Below, piece by piece: positions 34,504 through 43,438 of a DNA stretch of 64,000 nucleotides. A program made the translations under genes and the position numbers. The notes beneath the pieces are model-generated. The model had not been told where the DNA came from. It saw only the letters and a program-made list of their open reading frames with translations, and did no database searches. The DNA is taken from NCBI RefSeq assembly GCF_002872335.1, contig NZ_NJAG01000022.1, positions 1 to 64,000 of the forward strand, in the 5' to 3' direction. The stretch is from Siphonobacter sp. BAB-5405 (GTDB lineage: Bacteria; Bacteroidota; Bacteroidia; Cytophagales; Spirosomataceae). Numbering within the stretch: position 1 is the first letter of the stretch; the number at the start of each line of letters is the position of its first letter.

Positions 34504-36504
34504 TTAATCTAAGCCGACTACTTTAAATTCCGTACGACGGTTTAACTGGTGCTGTTCTTCCGTTTGTGCATTCGGAATTAGTAACTGACTTTCACCGTAA
34601 CCTTTGGCAGTAATACGGTCAGACGAAATACCGCGGGAAAGAATATAGTTCACCGCTGATTCGGCCCGTTGCTGGGAAAGCCGCTGGTTATACGAATTGG
34701 TACCACGTTCATCCGTGTGCGAACCTAATTCTAGTTTAATATCCGGGTTATCCTGCAGAATACGAACCACTTTATCTAGCTCCGTTGAGGCGTCGGCCCG
34801 AATGTTAAATTTATCAAAGTCGTAATAAATCGTTTCGATTTTAAATGACTTGGAAAGCTCCGTACCCACTTCTTTCTTCAGCATGTCTACCGTGGCGTAC
34901 AGCGTTGTATCCGTAACGGGTTTGGTCAGTCGTTCCTCCGGAATCTGTTTGCCTTCCGTGATGAACAGCTCCTGTTTTTTCAAATAATCCGGCTTTTCCA
35001 CGACGATATTGTAATCCCGGCCAATCCGGATGGGGTAAACGCCGAACTTACCGTCAGGGTTCGTAACGGCTTCCCCAATGGTGGTTTCGTTATCATCGAC
35101 GACCGTCACTTTTACACCGTCGAGCGGCTGTTGCGTTTTGGCATCAATGACCGTTCCGGCAATGAAATAACGAACCGATTTACCAGACTGTGTACCGGGA
35201 ATCCGAGGCGTCGTAGGCGGCGTTTGGGTGATCAGTACGGGTTCTTTCGAGCTTTCGAAGTAGTAAATGTCGTCGTCGCCCTTACCGCCTTCCCGATTGG
35301 AAGCAAAGTATCCCCGCGTCGAGTCCGCCCAGATCATTCCAAAATCATCGGCTTTGGAATTGAAAGGCTGGCCCAGGTTTCGTACCTGAATGACGCCTTC
35401 GTTACGCGTCGCTTCAAACAGATCCAGACCACCAAAACCGGCGTGTCCATCTGAGGCAAAATACAGTTTGGCGTCGGGAGATACGTAGGGGAAAAGCTCG
35501 TTGCCCGGCGTGTTCAGGTCCCGACCCATATTAGCCGGACGACCAAAGCGGCCCGCTTTATCAATATTTACCCGCCATAAATCCAGTCCACCGGAACCGC
35601 CGGCCCGGTTGGAACTAAAGTACAGCGTCGAACCATCGGCTGAAAAGGCTGGTGAGCCATCCCAGGAAGCTGAATCACTGAAGGCCAGACGCTCGGGCTC
35701 TCCCCAGCCCGTGCCGGTGTTGCGGCTGACATACAGATCTACGTCGGCGGAGGTATTACCGGCTCCTTTGCTACGACCGGTATTGCCCCGGGCAAAAACC
35801 ATCATCTTGCCATCGGCGGAGAAGACGGGCGTGCCTTCGTTCATGTTTTCACCGAAAATATTCTGGCTGAAGAGTTCGGGCGTAGCCGTTTCCGTAGGGG
35901 AGGTGAGCTTGGCCTTGTACAAACCCAGCATGGGCTGACCATTGGCTTTATAAATCCGATCCTTACGAGAAGCCGTAAAGACAAGTTCATCTTTCATCAA
36001 AACGGGCGAAAACTCGGCTGAAGCGGAGTTTAGATTCGAAATGTTCGTCAGCTTGTAATTACTAACCATCTGGCTTAGCGAATCGATGAGCGTCAGGTTG
36101 TCGAGTTCCCGGCGGGCCAGCGTCAGTAGCGAACGGTTCGTGACTGAAAGCCGGGTGAAATTCCGCAGTTGTTCACCAGCCGCCGCGTAATTACCCTGCG
36201 ACTTGAGGGCATAGCCATAGTACAGACGTAGCGTAGGTTCTTTACTGCCCGCTTCCAGAGCTTTCTGGTAAAATTCAGCCGATTGGGGGAGACGATTGGA
36301 GCGGCGGTAACTTTCAGCAATAAGCATATTGACCCGGGCAGGTTCTTTGCTGACGGCTTTCTGAAACTGTTTAATTGCTAATTCGTATTCACCGTTTTCA
36401 TAGTATTTTTCCCCTTTCTTCAGCGACTGCAAGGCCGAATTACAGGCCGTCAGACAAAGGCTGAGCAGTAAGATGGAAAGACGAGAAGTAGTAATCAACT
36501 TCAT
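34504..36504 (-). CDS. OmpA-family lipoprotein with TPR and PD40 repeats
   Basis: A 666-residue lipoprotein (MKLITTSRLSILLLSLCLTAC). ATG 36504 is preferred to 36540 because it places the signal at the N-terminus. Order of domains: TPR-like helices (GEKYYENGEYELAIKQFQKAV), PD40/WD40-like beta-propeller repeats (GSPAFSADGSTLYFSSNRAGGSGGLDLW, LYFASDGHAGFGGLDLFEA), a carboxypeptidase-regulatory-like domain, and a C-terminal OmpA peptidoglycan-binding domain (YFDKFNIR, LGSHTDERGTNSYNQRLSQQRAESAV). It links the outer membrane to peptidoglycan. The PD40/OmpA layout is also seen in gliding/type IX-associated proteins such as SprE/PorE, but that role is not shown here. Confidence 0.87.
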   Translation of the reverse strand: MKLITTSRLSILLLSLCLTACNSALQSLKKGEKYYENGEYELAIKQFQKAVSKEPARVNMLIAESYRRSNRLPQSAEFYQKALEAGSKEPTLRLYYGYALKSQGNYAAAGEQLRNFTRLSVTNRSLLTLARRELDNLTLIDSLSQMVSNYKLTNISNLNSASAEFSPVLMKDELVFTASRKDRIYKANGQPMLGLYKAKLTSPTETATPELFSQNIFGENMNEGTPVFSADGKMMVFARGNTGRSKGAGNTSADVDLYVSRNTGTGWGEPERLAFSDSASWDGSPAFSADGSTLYFSSNRAGGSGGLDLWRVNIDKAGRFGRPANMGRDLNTPGNELFPYVSPDAKLYFASDGHAGFGGLDLFEATRNEGVIQVRNLGQPFNSKADDFGMIWADSTRGYFASNREGGKGDDDIYYFESSKEPVLITQTPPTTPRIPGTQSGKSVRYFIAGTVIDAKTQQPLDGVKVTVVDDNETTIGEAVTNPDGKFGVYPIRIGRDYNIVVEKPDYLKKQELFITEGKQIPEERLTKPVTDTTLYATVDMLKKEVGTELSKSFKIETIYYDFDKFNIRADASTELDKVVRILQDNPDIKLELGSHTDERGTNSYNQRLSQQRAESAVNYILSRGISSDRITAKGYGESQLLIPNAQTEEQHQLNRRTEFKVVGLD

Positions 36505-36728
36505 AGTAGATGCGGTAGTTTGCGGGTTCAAGTTAGGCAAAATCCGGTGAACGTGGTTTGAGACTTATTCCTGAACAGGCGTCAGGGAATGCAACGTCTG
36601 AAAAATCCGGGTTCTCCGATCCGGAAAAGCTTTCCAAATCGGAGGAAACTTTTCTGTGCTCTAACGGATTATTCATCCATTCGGTACATTCGTACAGAGC
36701 ATTAACCTAATAATCGGGAAATTTATTT

Positions 36729-36736
36729 TACCTTTG
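36729..36736 (+). promoter_or_regulatory. Putative -7 element for the pseudouridine synthase gene
   Basis: TACCTTTG is a perfect TAnnTTTG match. The 430-bp stretch 36505-36934 otherwise holds only AT-rich sequence, an AGGAGG at 36777-36782 and an ATG at 36794 in the same frame as the gene. If that ATG were used, 47 extra residues would be added. The leader has no other visible feature. Confidence 0.5.
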
Positions 36737-36934
36737 CCGCCCCTATTTACTGATTTTTAGTAATTCATTTGAAATCAGGAGGTTACAGCAGGGATGTTGC
36801 AACAAAAAAGTTTAGGGCCACGGATACGGTATCGGCGTGATTATTCAGTAGTAAAACGAGGGAACGCTTTAAAAGTTTTACCTGAATCGCCCGGCCAATC
36901 GAATAGCCTGAACTTCTTACCAAAGACCACGAAC

Positions 36935-38374
36935 ATGGCTAAGCAAGAGGAGTCTTCACGTAGACCCCGTAAAAACAGTACTGAAGGCAAACCCTTCTCA
37001 GAAAGTCGCCCGGAACGTCGGAATGACGACTCACGCCCCCGCCGCGAAAATGACCGTTCTTTCGACAAACCCCGTGGCGAGCGTAACTTCGATAAGCCCG
37101 AACGTCGGAACGATGAATTCCGCCCCCGTCGGGAAAACGACCGCTCCTTCGATAAACCTCGTGGCGAACGTAACGGTAATAAACCGGAACGTCGCAGTGA
37201 TGAATCCCGGCCTCGTCGCGAAACTGACCGACCCTTCGATAAACCTCGTGGGGAACGCTCGTTTGACAAGCCTCGTGGGGAACGTAGCTTCGATAAACCG
37301 GAACGTCGCAATGACGAATTCCGGCCCCGCCGAGACAACGACCGTTCGTTCGATAAACCCCGCGGCGAGCGAAAAGAAGGAGAATCCCGGTTTGAAAAAG
37401 GATCGGATCGTCCGGGTAAACGTAGTTTTGACAAACCCACGTTCCCGAAAGGAGAAAGACCCGAACGCTCGGGCTCCGATAAAAAAGAGTTACCGTCGCG
37501 GTACGGCAAACGGGCCGATCATGATCCGACCCGTCGATCAGGTCGCCGAGGTCATTCCAACGAGAATGAAACGGTAAAAGCTACGCCGAATTATAACATC
37601 GACAAGTACAAGGAAAACGCTCCTGAGAAAATCAAGAAAAAGATTGAGCGGAATGAAAAGAGCAGCGATACGACCCGCCTGAACCGTTACATAGCTCTGT
37701 CAGGGGTGTGTTCGCGGCGGGATGCGGACGTATTGATCGAAGCCGGAGAAATCTCGGTGAATGGGAAAGTAGTAAAAGAACTGGGGTATCAGGTGAAACC
37801 CGGTGAAGTGGTTCGCTACGGACGCCGTGTGCTCAATCCTGAGAAAATGGTCTACGTACTGCTGAATAAACCCAAAGATTACATCACGACGGTAGAAGAC
37901 GATATGGATCGCCGTACAGTGATGGAACTGGTGAAAACGGCTGCCGAACAACGCATTTATCCCGTGGGACGTCTTGACCGGAACACGACGGGGCTGCTGT
38001 TACTGACCAACGACGGTGAAATGGCTGAAAAGCTGACGCATCCCTCGCACCAGATCGAAAAAATCTATCAGGTTGAAATTGATAAACCCATTACGACGGA
38101 AGATTTTGAAGCCATTCGCAAAGGGGTTGAACTGGAAGATGGTCTCATCAAGCCGGATGAAGTAAGTATCATCACGCCCGACGCTCAGGTGATTGGTATT
38201 CGCATTCACTCGGGTCGGAACCGGATTGTACGCCGGATTTTTGAGAAATTCGGATACGACGTAACGAAACTCGACCGGACTTCTTTTGCCGGATTGAACA
38301 AGAAAGAATTACCCCGCGGACAGTGGCGGTATCTGACGGAAAAAGAAGTAATCCGCCTGAAGTATCTGGTATAA
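36935..38374 (+). CDS. RsuA/RluB-type pseudouridine synthase with repeat-rich N-terminus
   Basis: The frame from ATG 36935 (MAKQEESSRRPRK) gives 479 residues. Residues 26-150 are four degenerate 29-residue units rich in Arg, Asp and Pro, likely disordered and RNA-binding. Then come an S4-like domain (LNRYIALSGVCSRRDADVLIEAGEISVNG) and the catalytic domain with GRLDRNTTGLLLLTNDG, where the Asp is the nucleophile, and RIHSGRNRIVRRIFE. It isomerises uridine in rRNA. An upstream in-frame ATG at 36794, with AGGAGG 11 bp before it, is an alternative start. Which rRNA site it modifies cannot be told. Confidence 0.88.
   Translation: MAKQEESSRRPRKNSTEGKPFSESRPERRNDDSRPRRENDRSFDKPRGERNFDKPERRNDEFRPRRENDRSFDKPRGERNGNKPERRSDESRPRRETDRPFDKPRGERSFDKPRGERSFDKPERRNDEFRPRRDNDRSFDKPRGERKEGESRFEKGSDRPGKRSFDKPTFPKGERPERSGSDKKELPSRYGKRADHDPTRRSGRRGHSNENETVKATPNYNIDKYKENAPEKIKKKIERNEKSSDTTRLNRYIALSGVCSRRDADVLIEAGEISVNGKVVKELGYQVKPGEVVRYGRRVLNPEKMVYVLLNKPKDYITTVEDDMDRRTVMELVKTAAEQRIYPVGRLDRNTTGLLLLTNDGEMAEKLTHPSHQIEKIYQVEIDKPITTEDFEAIRKGVELEDGLIKPDEVSIITPDAQVIGIRIHSGRNRIVRRIFEKFGYDVTKLDRTSFAGLNKKELPRGQWRYLTEKEVIRLKYLV
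37010..37384 (+). repeat. Four 87-bp tandem coding repeats
   Basis: Units at 37010-37096, 37097-37183, 37184-37270 and 37298-37384 encode PERRxDxxRPRRxxDRxFDKPRGER variants. A 27-bp partial unit (PRGERSFDK) is inserted at 37271-37297. The repeats stay in frame, so copy number can change without a frameshift. Confidence 0.85.
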
Positions 38375-38418
38375 AGTAAAAGGCCGTTTGAATGGAAGTT
38401 CAAACGGCCTTTTACTTT
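38373..38418. terminator. Bidirectional terminator, 18-bp perfect stem
   Basis: AAAGTAAAAGGCCGTTTG (38373-38390) pairs with CAAACGGCCTTTTACTTT (38401-38418). It serves the pseudouridine synthase gene (+) and the DUF721 gene (-). Confidence 0.92.
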
Positions 38419-38434
38419 ATAAGAATAGCTGCGG

Positions 38435-38842
38435 TTAGATGAAAATCACGTCCCGAACCACCTCTTCGCCCATTTCACGGTTGAGTAGCTCGATGAGCTT
38501 GGTTTTAGCCAGCACCAGTTCCTGCCGCAAAGGAGCCGAAAGAATCTGTACGTATAACGTACCTTCGGCTACGTATAGTCGTCCCGTACGGCTGGCAATG
38601 GATTTCCCCACGAGCTTTTCCCAAAAAGCCACCAGATACGTCTCGCTGTACTTATTTTTGAGCTGATACGCCCGCAGCATTTCATCAATAGCTGCTTTCA
38701 AAGTGGTAGTGCCGGGCTTGCGAGCCTTCTGCTCTCGAATAAGGGGCATGATTGGTGTTGTTTGAAACAAAGGTAGGGAGGGCAGGTTAGAAATCAACGG
38801 CATCGTAAGTTTTAACGGCTCAGAATTAGTTGATTCTGTCAT
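38435..38842 (-). CDS. DUF721 domain-containing protein
   Basis: A 135-residue frame. The DUF721 core begins near residue 40 (TTLKAAIDEMLRAYQLKNKYSETYLVAFWEKLVGKSIASRT) and continues LYVQILSAPLRQELVLAKTKLIELLN. Family members sit near recF or dnaA in many genomes and are suspected nucleic-acid-associated proteins without proven function. The first 31 residues look non-homologous, so ATG 38749 (MPLIREQKARKP) may be the true start. It is divergent from the GT4 gene. Confidence 0.8.
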   Translation of the reverse strand: MTESTNSEPLKLTMPLISNLPSLPLFQTTPIMPLIREQKARKPGTTTLKAAIDEMLRAYQLKNKYSETYLVAFWEKLVGKSIASRTGRLYVAEGTLYVQILSAPLRQELVLAKTKLIELLNREMGEEVVRDVIFI

Positions 38843-38859
38843 TTTTTATGGATAAAGTT

Positions 38860-38930
38860 TAACTTTGCTAGACCTTTTCTCCACCGCTCTTGAATAAGAA
38901 GGAAAATGTAACCTTTCCTTCGTGTTACAT
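38860..38930 (+). promoter_or_regulatory. Possible promoter and dyad before the GT4 gene
   Basis: TAACTTTG at 38860-38867 matches TAnnTTTG on the plus strand. About 38 bp downstream lies an inverted repeat, ATGTAAC (38906-38912) / GTTACAT (38924-38930), with an 11-nt centre. It could be an operator or a leader hairpin. The role is unknown. Confidence 0.35.
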
Positions 38931-39014
38931 CCGTTCGGAAATATCTTATGCAGTCGTGCGAATAACTTCTTTTGAATTGTTAATTTAGCAGTACTGCCCA
39001 CTAGTTTTTACCCG

Positions 39015-40229
39015 ATGGTATCCCAAAAAATCGTATACGTCTATCAGTTTTTCAGAACTCCGGCGGAAGGCGGCATCATTCGCTCGTACTATCTGTCGAA
39101 AGCTCTGTCCGATGCTGGTTTCGAAGTAGAGGTAATTACGAGTCACAATGAAAAAACGTATCAGCGAAAACAGATCGAAGGACTGACCGTCCATTACCTG
39201 CCCCTTCACTACGAGCAACGGTATGGGACGCTTCGTCGCTTGTACGTATACGCAGCCTTCGTACTGAAAGCTATTTTTTGTGCCTTACGTATTAAGAATG
39301 TCCAGACCTGTTATGTGGCTTCGGTACCTTTAAGCGTCGGTTTCATTGGTTTGGCCATGAAATGGTTTCGGGGCGTTCCGTACTATTTTGAAGTAGGGGA
39401 TCTCTGGCCGCTGACGCCCATTCAGATGGGTTATTTTAAAAATACCCTGCTTCAGAAAATGCTTTATGGATTGGAACATCTGTTCTATCAGCAGGCCGAA
39501 AAAATCATTGGTCTTTCGCCGGCCATTCAGCAGAATATTCAACAGCGAATCGGTACACCTTCCAAAGTACATTATATTTCGAATATAGCGGACTGCGAGT
39601 TTTACCAGCCCCATGAAAAAGATGGGTCTCTGGAAGAACGCTGGCAGGTAACCGGGAAGACAGTAGTCACCTATTTTGGCTCCGTTGGGAAAGTAGTAGA
39701 CCTGGACTCCCTGATTAACATCGCCCGGTACGGAGCCAATCGTGCAGAAGTAGCTTTCCTGATTGCGGGTACGGGCTCAGAGCTGGCTCGTTTGAAGCAG
39801 AAAGCCGTAGGTCTGACGAACGTACAATTTCTGGGACATCTCAATAAAGGGCAATTACGGGAAGTACTTAACGTGACCGACGTTGCTTACCTGTCGTACC
39901 TCGACGTACCGGCTCTGGGCACCAACTCACCGAACAAACTATTCGAGGCTCTGGCCGCGGGCAAACTCAGTGTGATCAACATACGGGGCTGGCACTGCGA
40001 CCTGATCGAGCGGGAGGGCTGTGGATTCTACGCAGACCCGCGTAAACCAGCGGATTTCTTCGAAAAACTGGAGCCTTATCTGCACCAGCCCGAGCGATTA
40101 CGTCAGGCAAGTTTGCAGGCCCGAGGTCTGGCCGAAACGCAATTTTCCCGTCAAAAACTCGGAGCTAAACTGGTTACTCTCTTTCAACCGGAGTTGGTAG
40201 AGGAACGGGTACGCATGGCCGTAGAGTAA
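39015..40229 (+). CDS. Glycosyltransferase family 4 protein
   Basis: A 404-residue GT-B glycosyltransferase. The N-terminal domain has FFRTPAEGGIIRSYYLSKAL and VEVITSHNEKTY; the C-terminal domain has TYFGSVGKVVDLDSL, FLGHLNKGQLREVLNVTDVAYL, and SPNKLFEALAAGKLSVI with the E-x7-E-type nucleotide-sugar site. It probably adds a sugar to a surface glycan precursor on the cytoplasmic face. No partner glycan genes are adjacent. It ends before a T-rich hairpin. Confidence 0.88.
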   Translation: MVSQKIVYVYQFFRTPAEGGIIRSYYLSKALSDAGFEVEVITSHNEKTYQRKQIEGLTVHYLPLHYEQRYGTLRRLYVYAAFVLKAIFCALRIKNVQTCYVASVPLSVGFIGLAMKWFRGVPYYFEVGDLWPLTPIQMGYFKNTLLQKMLYGLEHLFYQQAEKIIGLSPAIQQNIQQRIGTPSKVHYISNIADCEFYQPHEKDGSLEERWQVTGKTVVTYFGSVGKVVDLDSLINIARYGANRAEVAFLIAGTGSELARLKQKAVGLTNVQFLGHLNKGQLREVLNVTDVAYLSYLDVPALGTNSPNKLFEALAAGKLSVINIRGWHCDLIEREGCGFYADPRKPADFFEKLEPYLHQPERLRQASLQARGLAETQFSRQKLGAKLVTLFQPELVEERVRMAVE

Positions 40230-40251
40230 ACGTTATCGACACCATTGCTGG

Positions 40252-40310
40252 AAAGAGAAAAGTCAGGGTAGAGGAAATTTTTCTTCTACTTTGGCTTTTT
40301 CTCTTTTATT
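40252..40310 (+). terminator. Imperfect terminator after the GT4 gene
   Basis: A long interrupted stem pairs AAAGAGAAAAG (from about 40252) with CTTTTTCTCTTT (to about 40306), with inner pairing of GTAGAGGAAA and TTCTTCTAC. A T-rich end follows. Confidence 0.65.
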
Positions 40311-40340
40311 TAGCCTTTCATCCAAAGTACTGATGACTTC

Positions 40341-40880
40341 ATGCGTAAAAAGATTGTATTGATGGGACCGCCTTCAACGGGGAAAACCACGTTGGCCCGT
40401 CAACTCGCCGAACATTTTGGTACCAACTGGATTGAGGAATATGGTCGGTTGTACTGCGAACGCTTTGGCAACGACTGCGATGCGATGGATCACTGCCACA
40501 TTGCTGCCGGACAATTGTATTATGAAGAGCAGGGAATGCTCGCTTCCACGCATCCCCTGTTGTTTTGTGATACCGATGTGGTTGTCACTCAAACCTTCGC
40601 TGAGCTTTATCTGGGCGAATGTCCGGCCATCGTGCAGGAATGGGCCGCTCAGTACAACTATCCGCTTACGCTTTTATTAAGCCCCGACGTACCCTGGATT
40701 CAGGATGACCTTCGTTTATTTGCGGATCGGCGGGAATGGCACTTCAACCGGCTTCGTGAGTTACTGGAATGCTACCAGCGTCCCTACGTTCTCATTTCAG
40801 GGAACTATGAGCAACGGTTGCAACAGGCCATTCAGGCCGTAGAAACGCTATTGCGTGAGCCATCGGCTAACATCGGTTAA
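40341..40880 (+). CDS. NadR-like AAA ATPase / ribosylnicotinamide kinase domain protein
   Basis: A 179-residue P-loop protein: Walker A GPPSTGKTTLARQLAEHFG, then WIEEYGRLYCERFG, LLFCDTDVVVTQTFAELYLG and the lid RLFADRREWHFNRLRELL. This matches the C-terminal kinase domain of NadR (AAA_28), which phosphorylates nicotinamide riboside to NMN. The NadR regulatory and adenylyltransferase domains are absent, so it is a stand-alone kinase and possibly part of NAD salvage. No other NAD genes are nearby. Confidence 0.8.
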   Translation: MRKKIVLMGPPSTGKTTLARQLAEHFGTNWIEEYGRLYCERFGNDCDAMDHCHIAAGQLYYEEQGMLASTHPLLFCDTDVVVTQTFAELYLGECPAIVQEWAAQYNYPLTLLLSPDVPWIQDDLRLFADRREWHFNRLRELLECYQRPYVLISGNYEQRLQQAIQAVETLLREPSANIG

Positions 40881-40998
40881 ATTTTAATAACCCTCATCTA
40901 AACTTGAAGCCGAAAAAAGGGGTCTTACTTAGTAAATGGAAAATTTAAGGCCCAGTTTTTTCGTTACATCATTGTGTATTTGAACGGTATCTAAAGAC

Positions 40999-41631
40999 AT
41001 GAAACGCATCTCAAAATCACTTTTGCTCCTAGTGCTTAGTGTGGGGATCTGGACGGCTTGTGAACGCGATCCAGTGAAAGATCTCGACCCGAACGACTCG
41101 AAGGTATTCATTACCAACCACAGCAACGTCGATTACAAATCCTATAAAACGTTTTCGATTCCTGACTCGGTTCTGATCGTTGAAAACGACCGGAGTGGCC
41201 GGGGAGCAGCCGTACAGGATTTGGTCTACATTGATCGGATTGCGAGAAACCTGATCGCCAATGGCTATACGCGAGTGGCCCGTACGGCAAAGCCGGATCT
41301 GGAAGTAACGCCAGCCCGGATTTCGTATACGCAATCGGGTTATGTACCAACGTACAATCCCTGGTTCGATCCCTATTGGGGTTATGGTGGATACGGCGGG
41401 TTCGGAGGTATTGGCTACGGTTATGGATATCCCGTATTCTATAATTACTATTCGTACAACGAAAATTACTGGTACGTACGGATTGCTGATCTCAAGAACA
41501 TAAGTGCGGATAATAAGGCCAACGTCATCTGGGATGCTCAGATTCGGGGTGACGGAATCTATCAGGAATCGCAGATTACGAGTCTGGTGGATGCCATTTT
41601 CGCTCAGTCGTCGTATTTAAAAGCCAATTAG
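40999..41631 (+). CDS. DUF4136 domain-containing lipoprotein
   Basis: A 210-residue lipoprotein (LLVLSVGIWTAC, Cys near 21). The DUF4136 body is YKSYKTFSIPDSV, VYIDRIARNLIANGYTRV, KPDLEVTPARISYTQSG and ADNKANVIWDAQIRGDG. It contains a Gly/Tyr-rich insert (about 125-160, with YGGYGGFGGIGYGYGYP). The family is of unknown function and probably lies at the periplasmic face of the outer membrane. It is followed in the same direction by the beta-barrel gene 66 bp later, possibly one operon. Confidence 0.85.
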   Translation: MKRISKSLLLLVLSVGIWTACERDPVKDLDPNDSKVFITNHSNVDYKSYKTFSIPDSVLIVENDRSGRGAAVQDLVYIDRIARNLIANGYTRVARTAKPDLEVTPARISYTQSGYVPTYNPWFDPYWGYGGYGGFGGIGYGYGYPVFYNYYSYNENYWYVRIADLKNISADNKANVIWDAQIRGDGIYQESQITSLVDAIFAQSSYLKAN

Positions 41632-41697
41632 CAGAATCTGCCGGAAGTATTCAGGCCGATTCTTTCCTAACATTCTCACATTAATCCATTTGTACGT

Positions 41698-42387
41698 ATG
41701 AGACGCTTGCTTTTGCTGGCATTGGTTGGACTAGCCTCTGGGGCGTACGCTCAACAAAACCCAGACTACTATAATAAAAAACAGGATTATGAGTACCGTA
41801 GCGTACCAACCCGGACGATGGGATCCCCCTTCGAACGCTACACGCACTATCAGATTTCCGCCCGGTACGGTGTCGCTTCTCCACTGGGTAGCCTGAAAGA
41901 CTATACGAACGCAACTTCCAAGTACCACTATAACGTGTCCGGTGAATTTATCTTTCCCAAGAACTTCTCGCTGGGCTTACAGTTTAATTATTCCTACTTC
42001 AAGGAGCGTTCAGCCCGTCAGGTTTACACGGAAGGAGACCAGGATATTTCAGCGGTTCAGACGCGTTCGCTGGGAGCCACTTCCCTGCACGTCTTCGGTA
42101 AATACCACTTCACGGGTTCGAATGCTCCCATACGACCGTATGTGTTAGCGGGACTCGGCGGTACGGCCATGCGGAATCTCACGTATTTTGGCTATCTGGA
42201 AGAAGGGAAGAATTCAGTGGCGTTAAGTGGACAGGTTGGCCTGGGGGCTCGGTTCCTGTTTGCCAAAAATGGCAACTTTGGAGCCGATGTACAGGCTACT
42301 TACTTCTATTCGCCCTTCAAGAGCGATTACCTTTCGAATGTTACCAACGTTTCGGCATCGGCCGGACTATTCTATCGCTGGTGGTAA
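41698..42387 (+). CDS. Outer membrane beta-barrel protein (porin-like)
   Basis: A 229-residue protein with a signal peptide (MRRLLLLALVGLASGAYAQ) and alternating beta-strand sequence: HYQISARYGVASPLG, FSLGLQFNYSYF, IRPYVLAGLGGTAM, LSGQVGLGARFLF, and a C-terminal strand ending AGLFYRWW with the terminal aromatic typical of barrels. It is probably an 8-stranded OmpW/OmpA-like barrel. Function is unknown. A terminator follows. Confidence 0.8.
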   Translation: MRRLLLLALVGLASGAYAQQNPDYYNKKQDYEYRSVPTRTMGSPFERYTHYQISARYGVASPLGSLKDYTNATSKYHYNVSGEFIFPKNFSLGLQFNYSYFKERSARQVYTEGDQDISAVQTRSLGATSLHVFGKYHFTGSNAPIRPYVLAGLGGTAMRNLTYFGYLEEGKNSVALSGQVGLGARFLFAKNGNFGADVQATYFYSPFKSDYLSNVTNVSASAGLFYRWW

Positions 42388-42408
42388 ACCGCCAGAAGTA
42401 TTGATAGA

Positions 42409-42446
42409 CAAAAAACCGCTGAACGTTTTTTCAGCGGTTTTTTTGT
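42409..42446 (+). terminator. Terminator after the beta-barrel gene
   Basis: ACAAAAAACCGCTGA pairs with TCAGCGGTTTTTTTGT (42431-42446), a long A/T-flanked stem. Confidence 0.9.
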
Positions 42447-42583
42447 GGACTAATCCCAAGTGATTCCCACTTGCACGTACAGATTTAATAATGTGAACGT
42501 ATTGTTAACCAGCGTCTTGTATTCTTCTTGAAAGCGTAAAATGCCATTGAAAAAGGGATAATTTTTATAAAATATCTTGCGAT

Positions 42584-43435
42584 ATGGAAGTACGCACCCA
42601 TTTTCGCACGATTGTCCTTTCGGATATACATTTAGGCTCAAAAGGGTCGAAAGCCCGCGAAGTAACCGCCTTTCTCAAACAGTACACTTGTGACAAGTTG
42701 CTGCTGAATGGTGACATCATCGATGGCTGGCAATTGAAGAAGTACGGCAATACCTGGAAGAAAAAGCATACGGGCTTTTTTCGGCAGGTACTCAAAATGA
42801 TCGAGCAGTACGATACAAAGGTCATTTATCTGCGGGGTAACCACGATGATTTTCTGGACCACGTCTTACCCCTACGCGTGGGCAAATACTTTTCCATCCG
42901 CCGCGACTACATTCTCAAAACCCACCTGAACCAGCATTATTACGTCACGCACGGGGATATTTTCGACCGCATTACCACACATCTGAAATGGCTGGCTTAC
43001 GTGGGCGACGTCGGGTACAATCTGCTGCTGGGCATTAATAAATTCTACAATCACTGGCGAGCCTGGCGGGGGTTGCCGTACTATTCGCTTTCGCAGGAAA
43101 TCAAACACAAGGTGAAAGCGGCGGTCAACTACATTTCGGATTTTGAGGAAAAACTGGCGGATCTGGCTCAATCCAAAGGTTGTACCGGAATCATCTGCGG
43201 GCATATTCACCAGCCCTCCATCCGTATGATCGGAAATGTGCAGTACCTGAACTCGGGCGATTGGGTAGAATCCCTAACCGCTTTAGTGGAAGATCACGAA
43301 GGCGTCTGGAATCTGCTGTACTACACGCCAACCACCGTGGATAATAAAGAAGAGGAAACTTCTACCGAAGAAGAAGACGATCAGCAGGAAGACCTATTAA
43401 AAAGCCTTATATCTTTGAGTGCGATGAAAGCGTAA
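42584..43435 (+). CDS. LpxH-like metallophosphoesterase (UDP-2,3-diacylglucosamine diphosphatase family)
   Basis: A 283-residue calcineurin-like phosphoesterase with the full metal-ligand set: SDIHLG, LLNGDIIDGW, YLRGNHDD, YVTHGDIFD and CGHIHQPSI. This closely follows the LpxH/LpxI-replacing UDP-2,3-diacylglucosamine hydrolases of Bacteroidota, which make lipid X for lipid A. The C-terminal 30 residues are strongly acidic (EEETSTEEEDDQQED). It is 4 bp before the next gene, clearly one operon. TATCTTGC at 42573-42580 is a near-consensus -7 box very close to the ATG. Confidence 0.85.
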   Translation: MEVRTHFRTIVLSDIHLGSKGSKAREVTAFLKQYTCDKLLLNGDIIDGWQLKKYGNTWKKKHTGFFRQVLKMIEQYDTKVIYLRGNHDDFLDHVLPLRVGKYFSIRRDYILKTHLNQHYYVTHGDIFDRITTHLKWLAYVGDVGYNLLLGINKFYNHWRAWRGLPYYSLSQEIKHKVKAAVNYISDFEEKLADLAQSKGCTGIICGHIHQPSIRMIGNVQYLNSGDWVESLTALVEDHEGVWNLLYYTPTTVDNKEEETSTEEEDDQQEDLLKSLISLSAMKA

Positions 43436-43438
43436 GGT

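Noticed and set aside
37010-37384. CRISPR-like array
   Set aside because: The repeats are 87-bp coding units in one open frame, with no unique spacers of constant length and no cas genes.
36841-37509. 222-codon minus-strand frame opposite the repeat region
   Set aside because: It is a mirror of the low-complexity Arg/Asp repeats in the pseudouridine synthase gene, with no recognisable domain.
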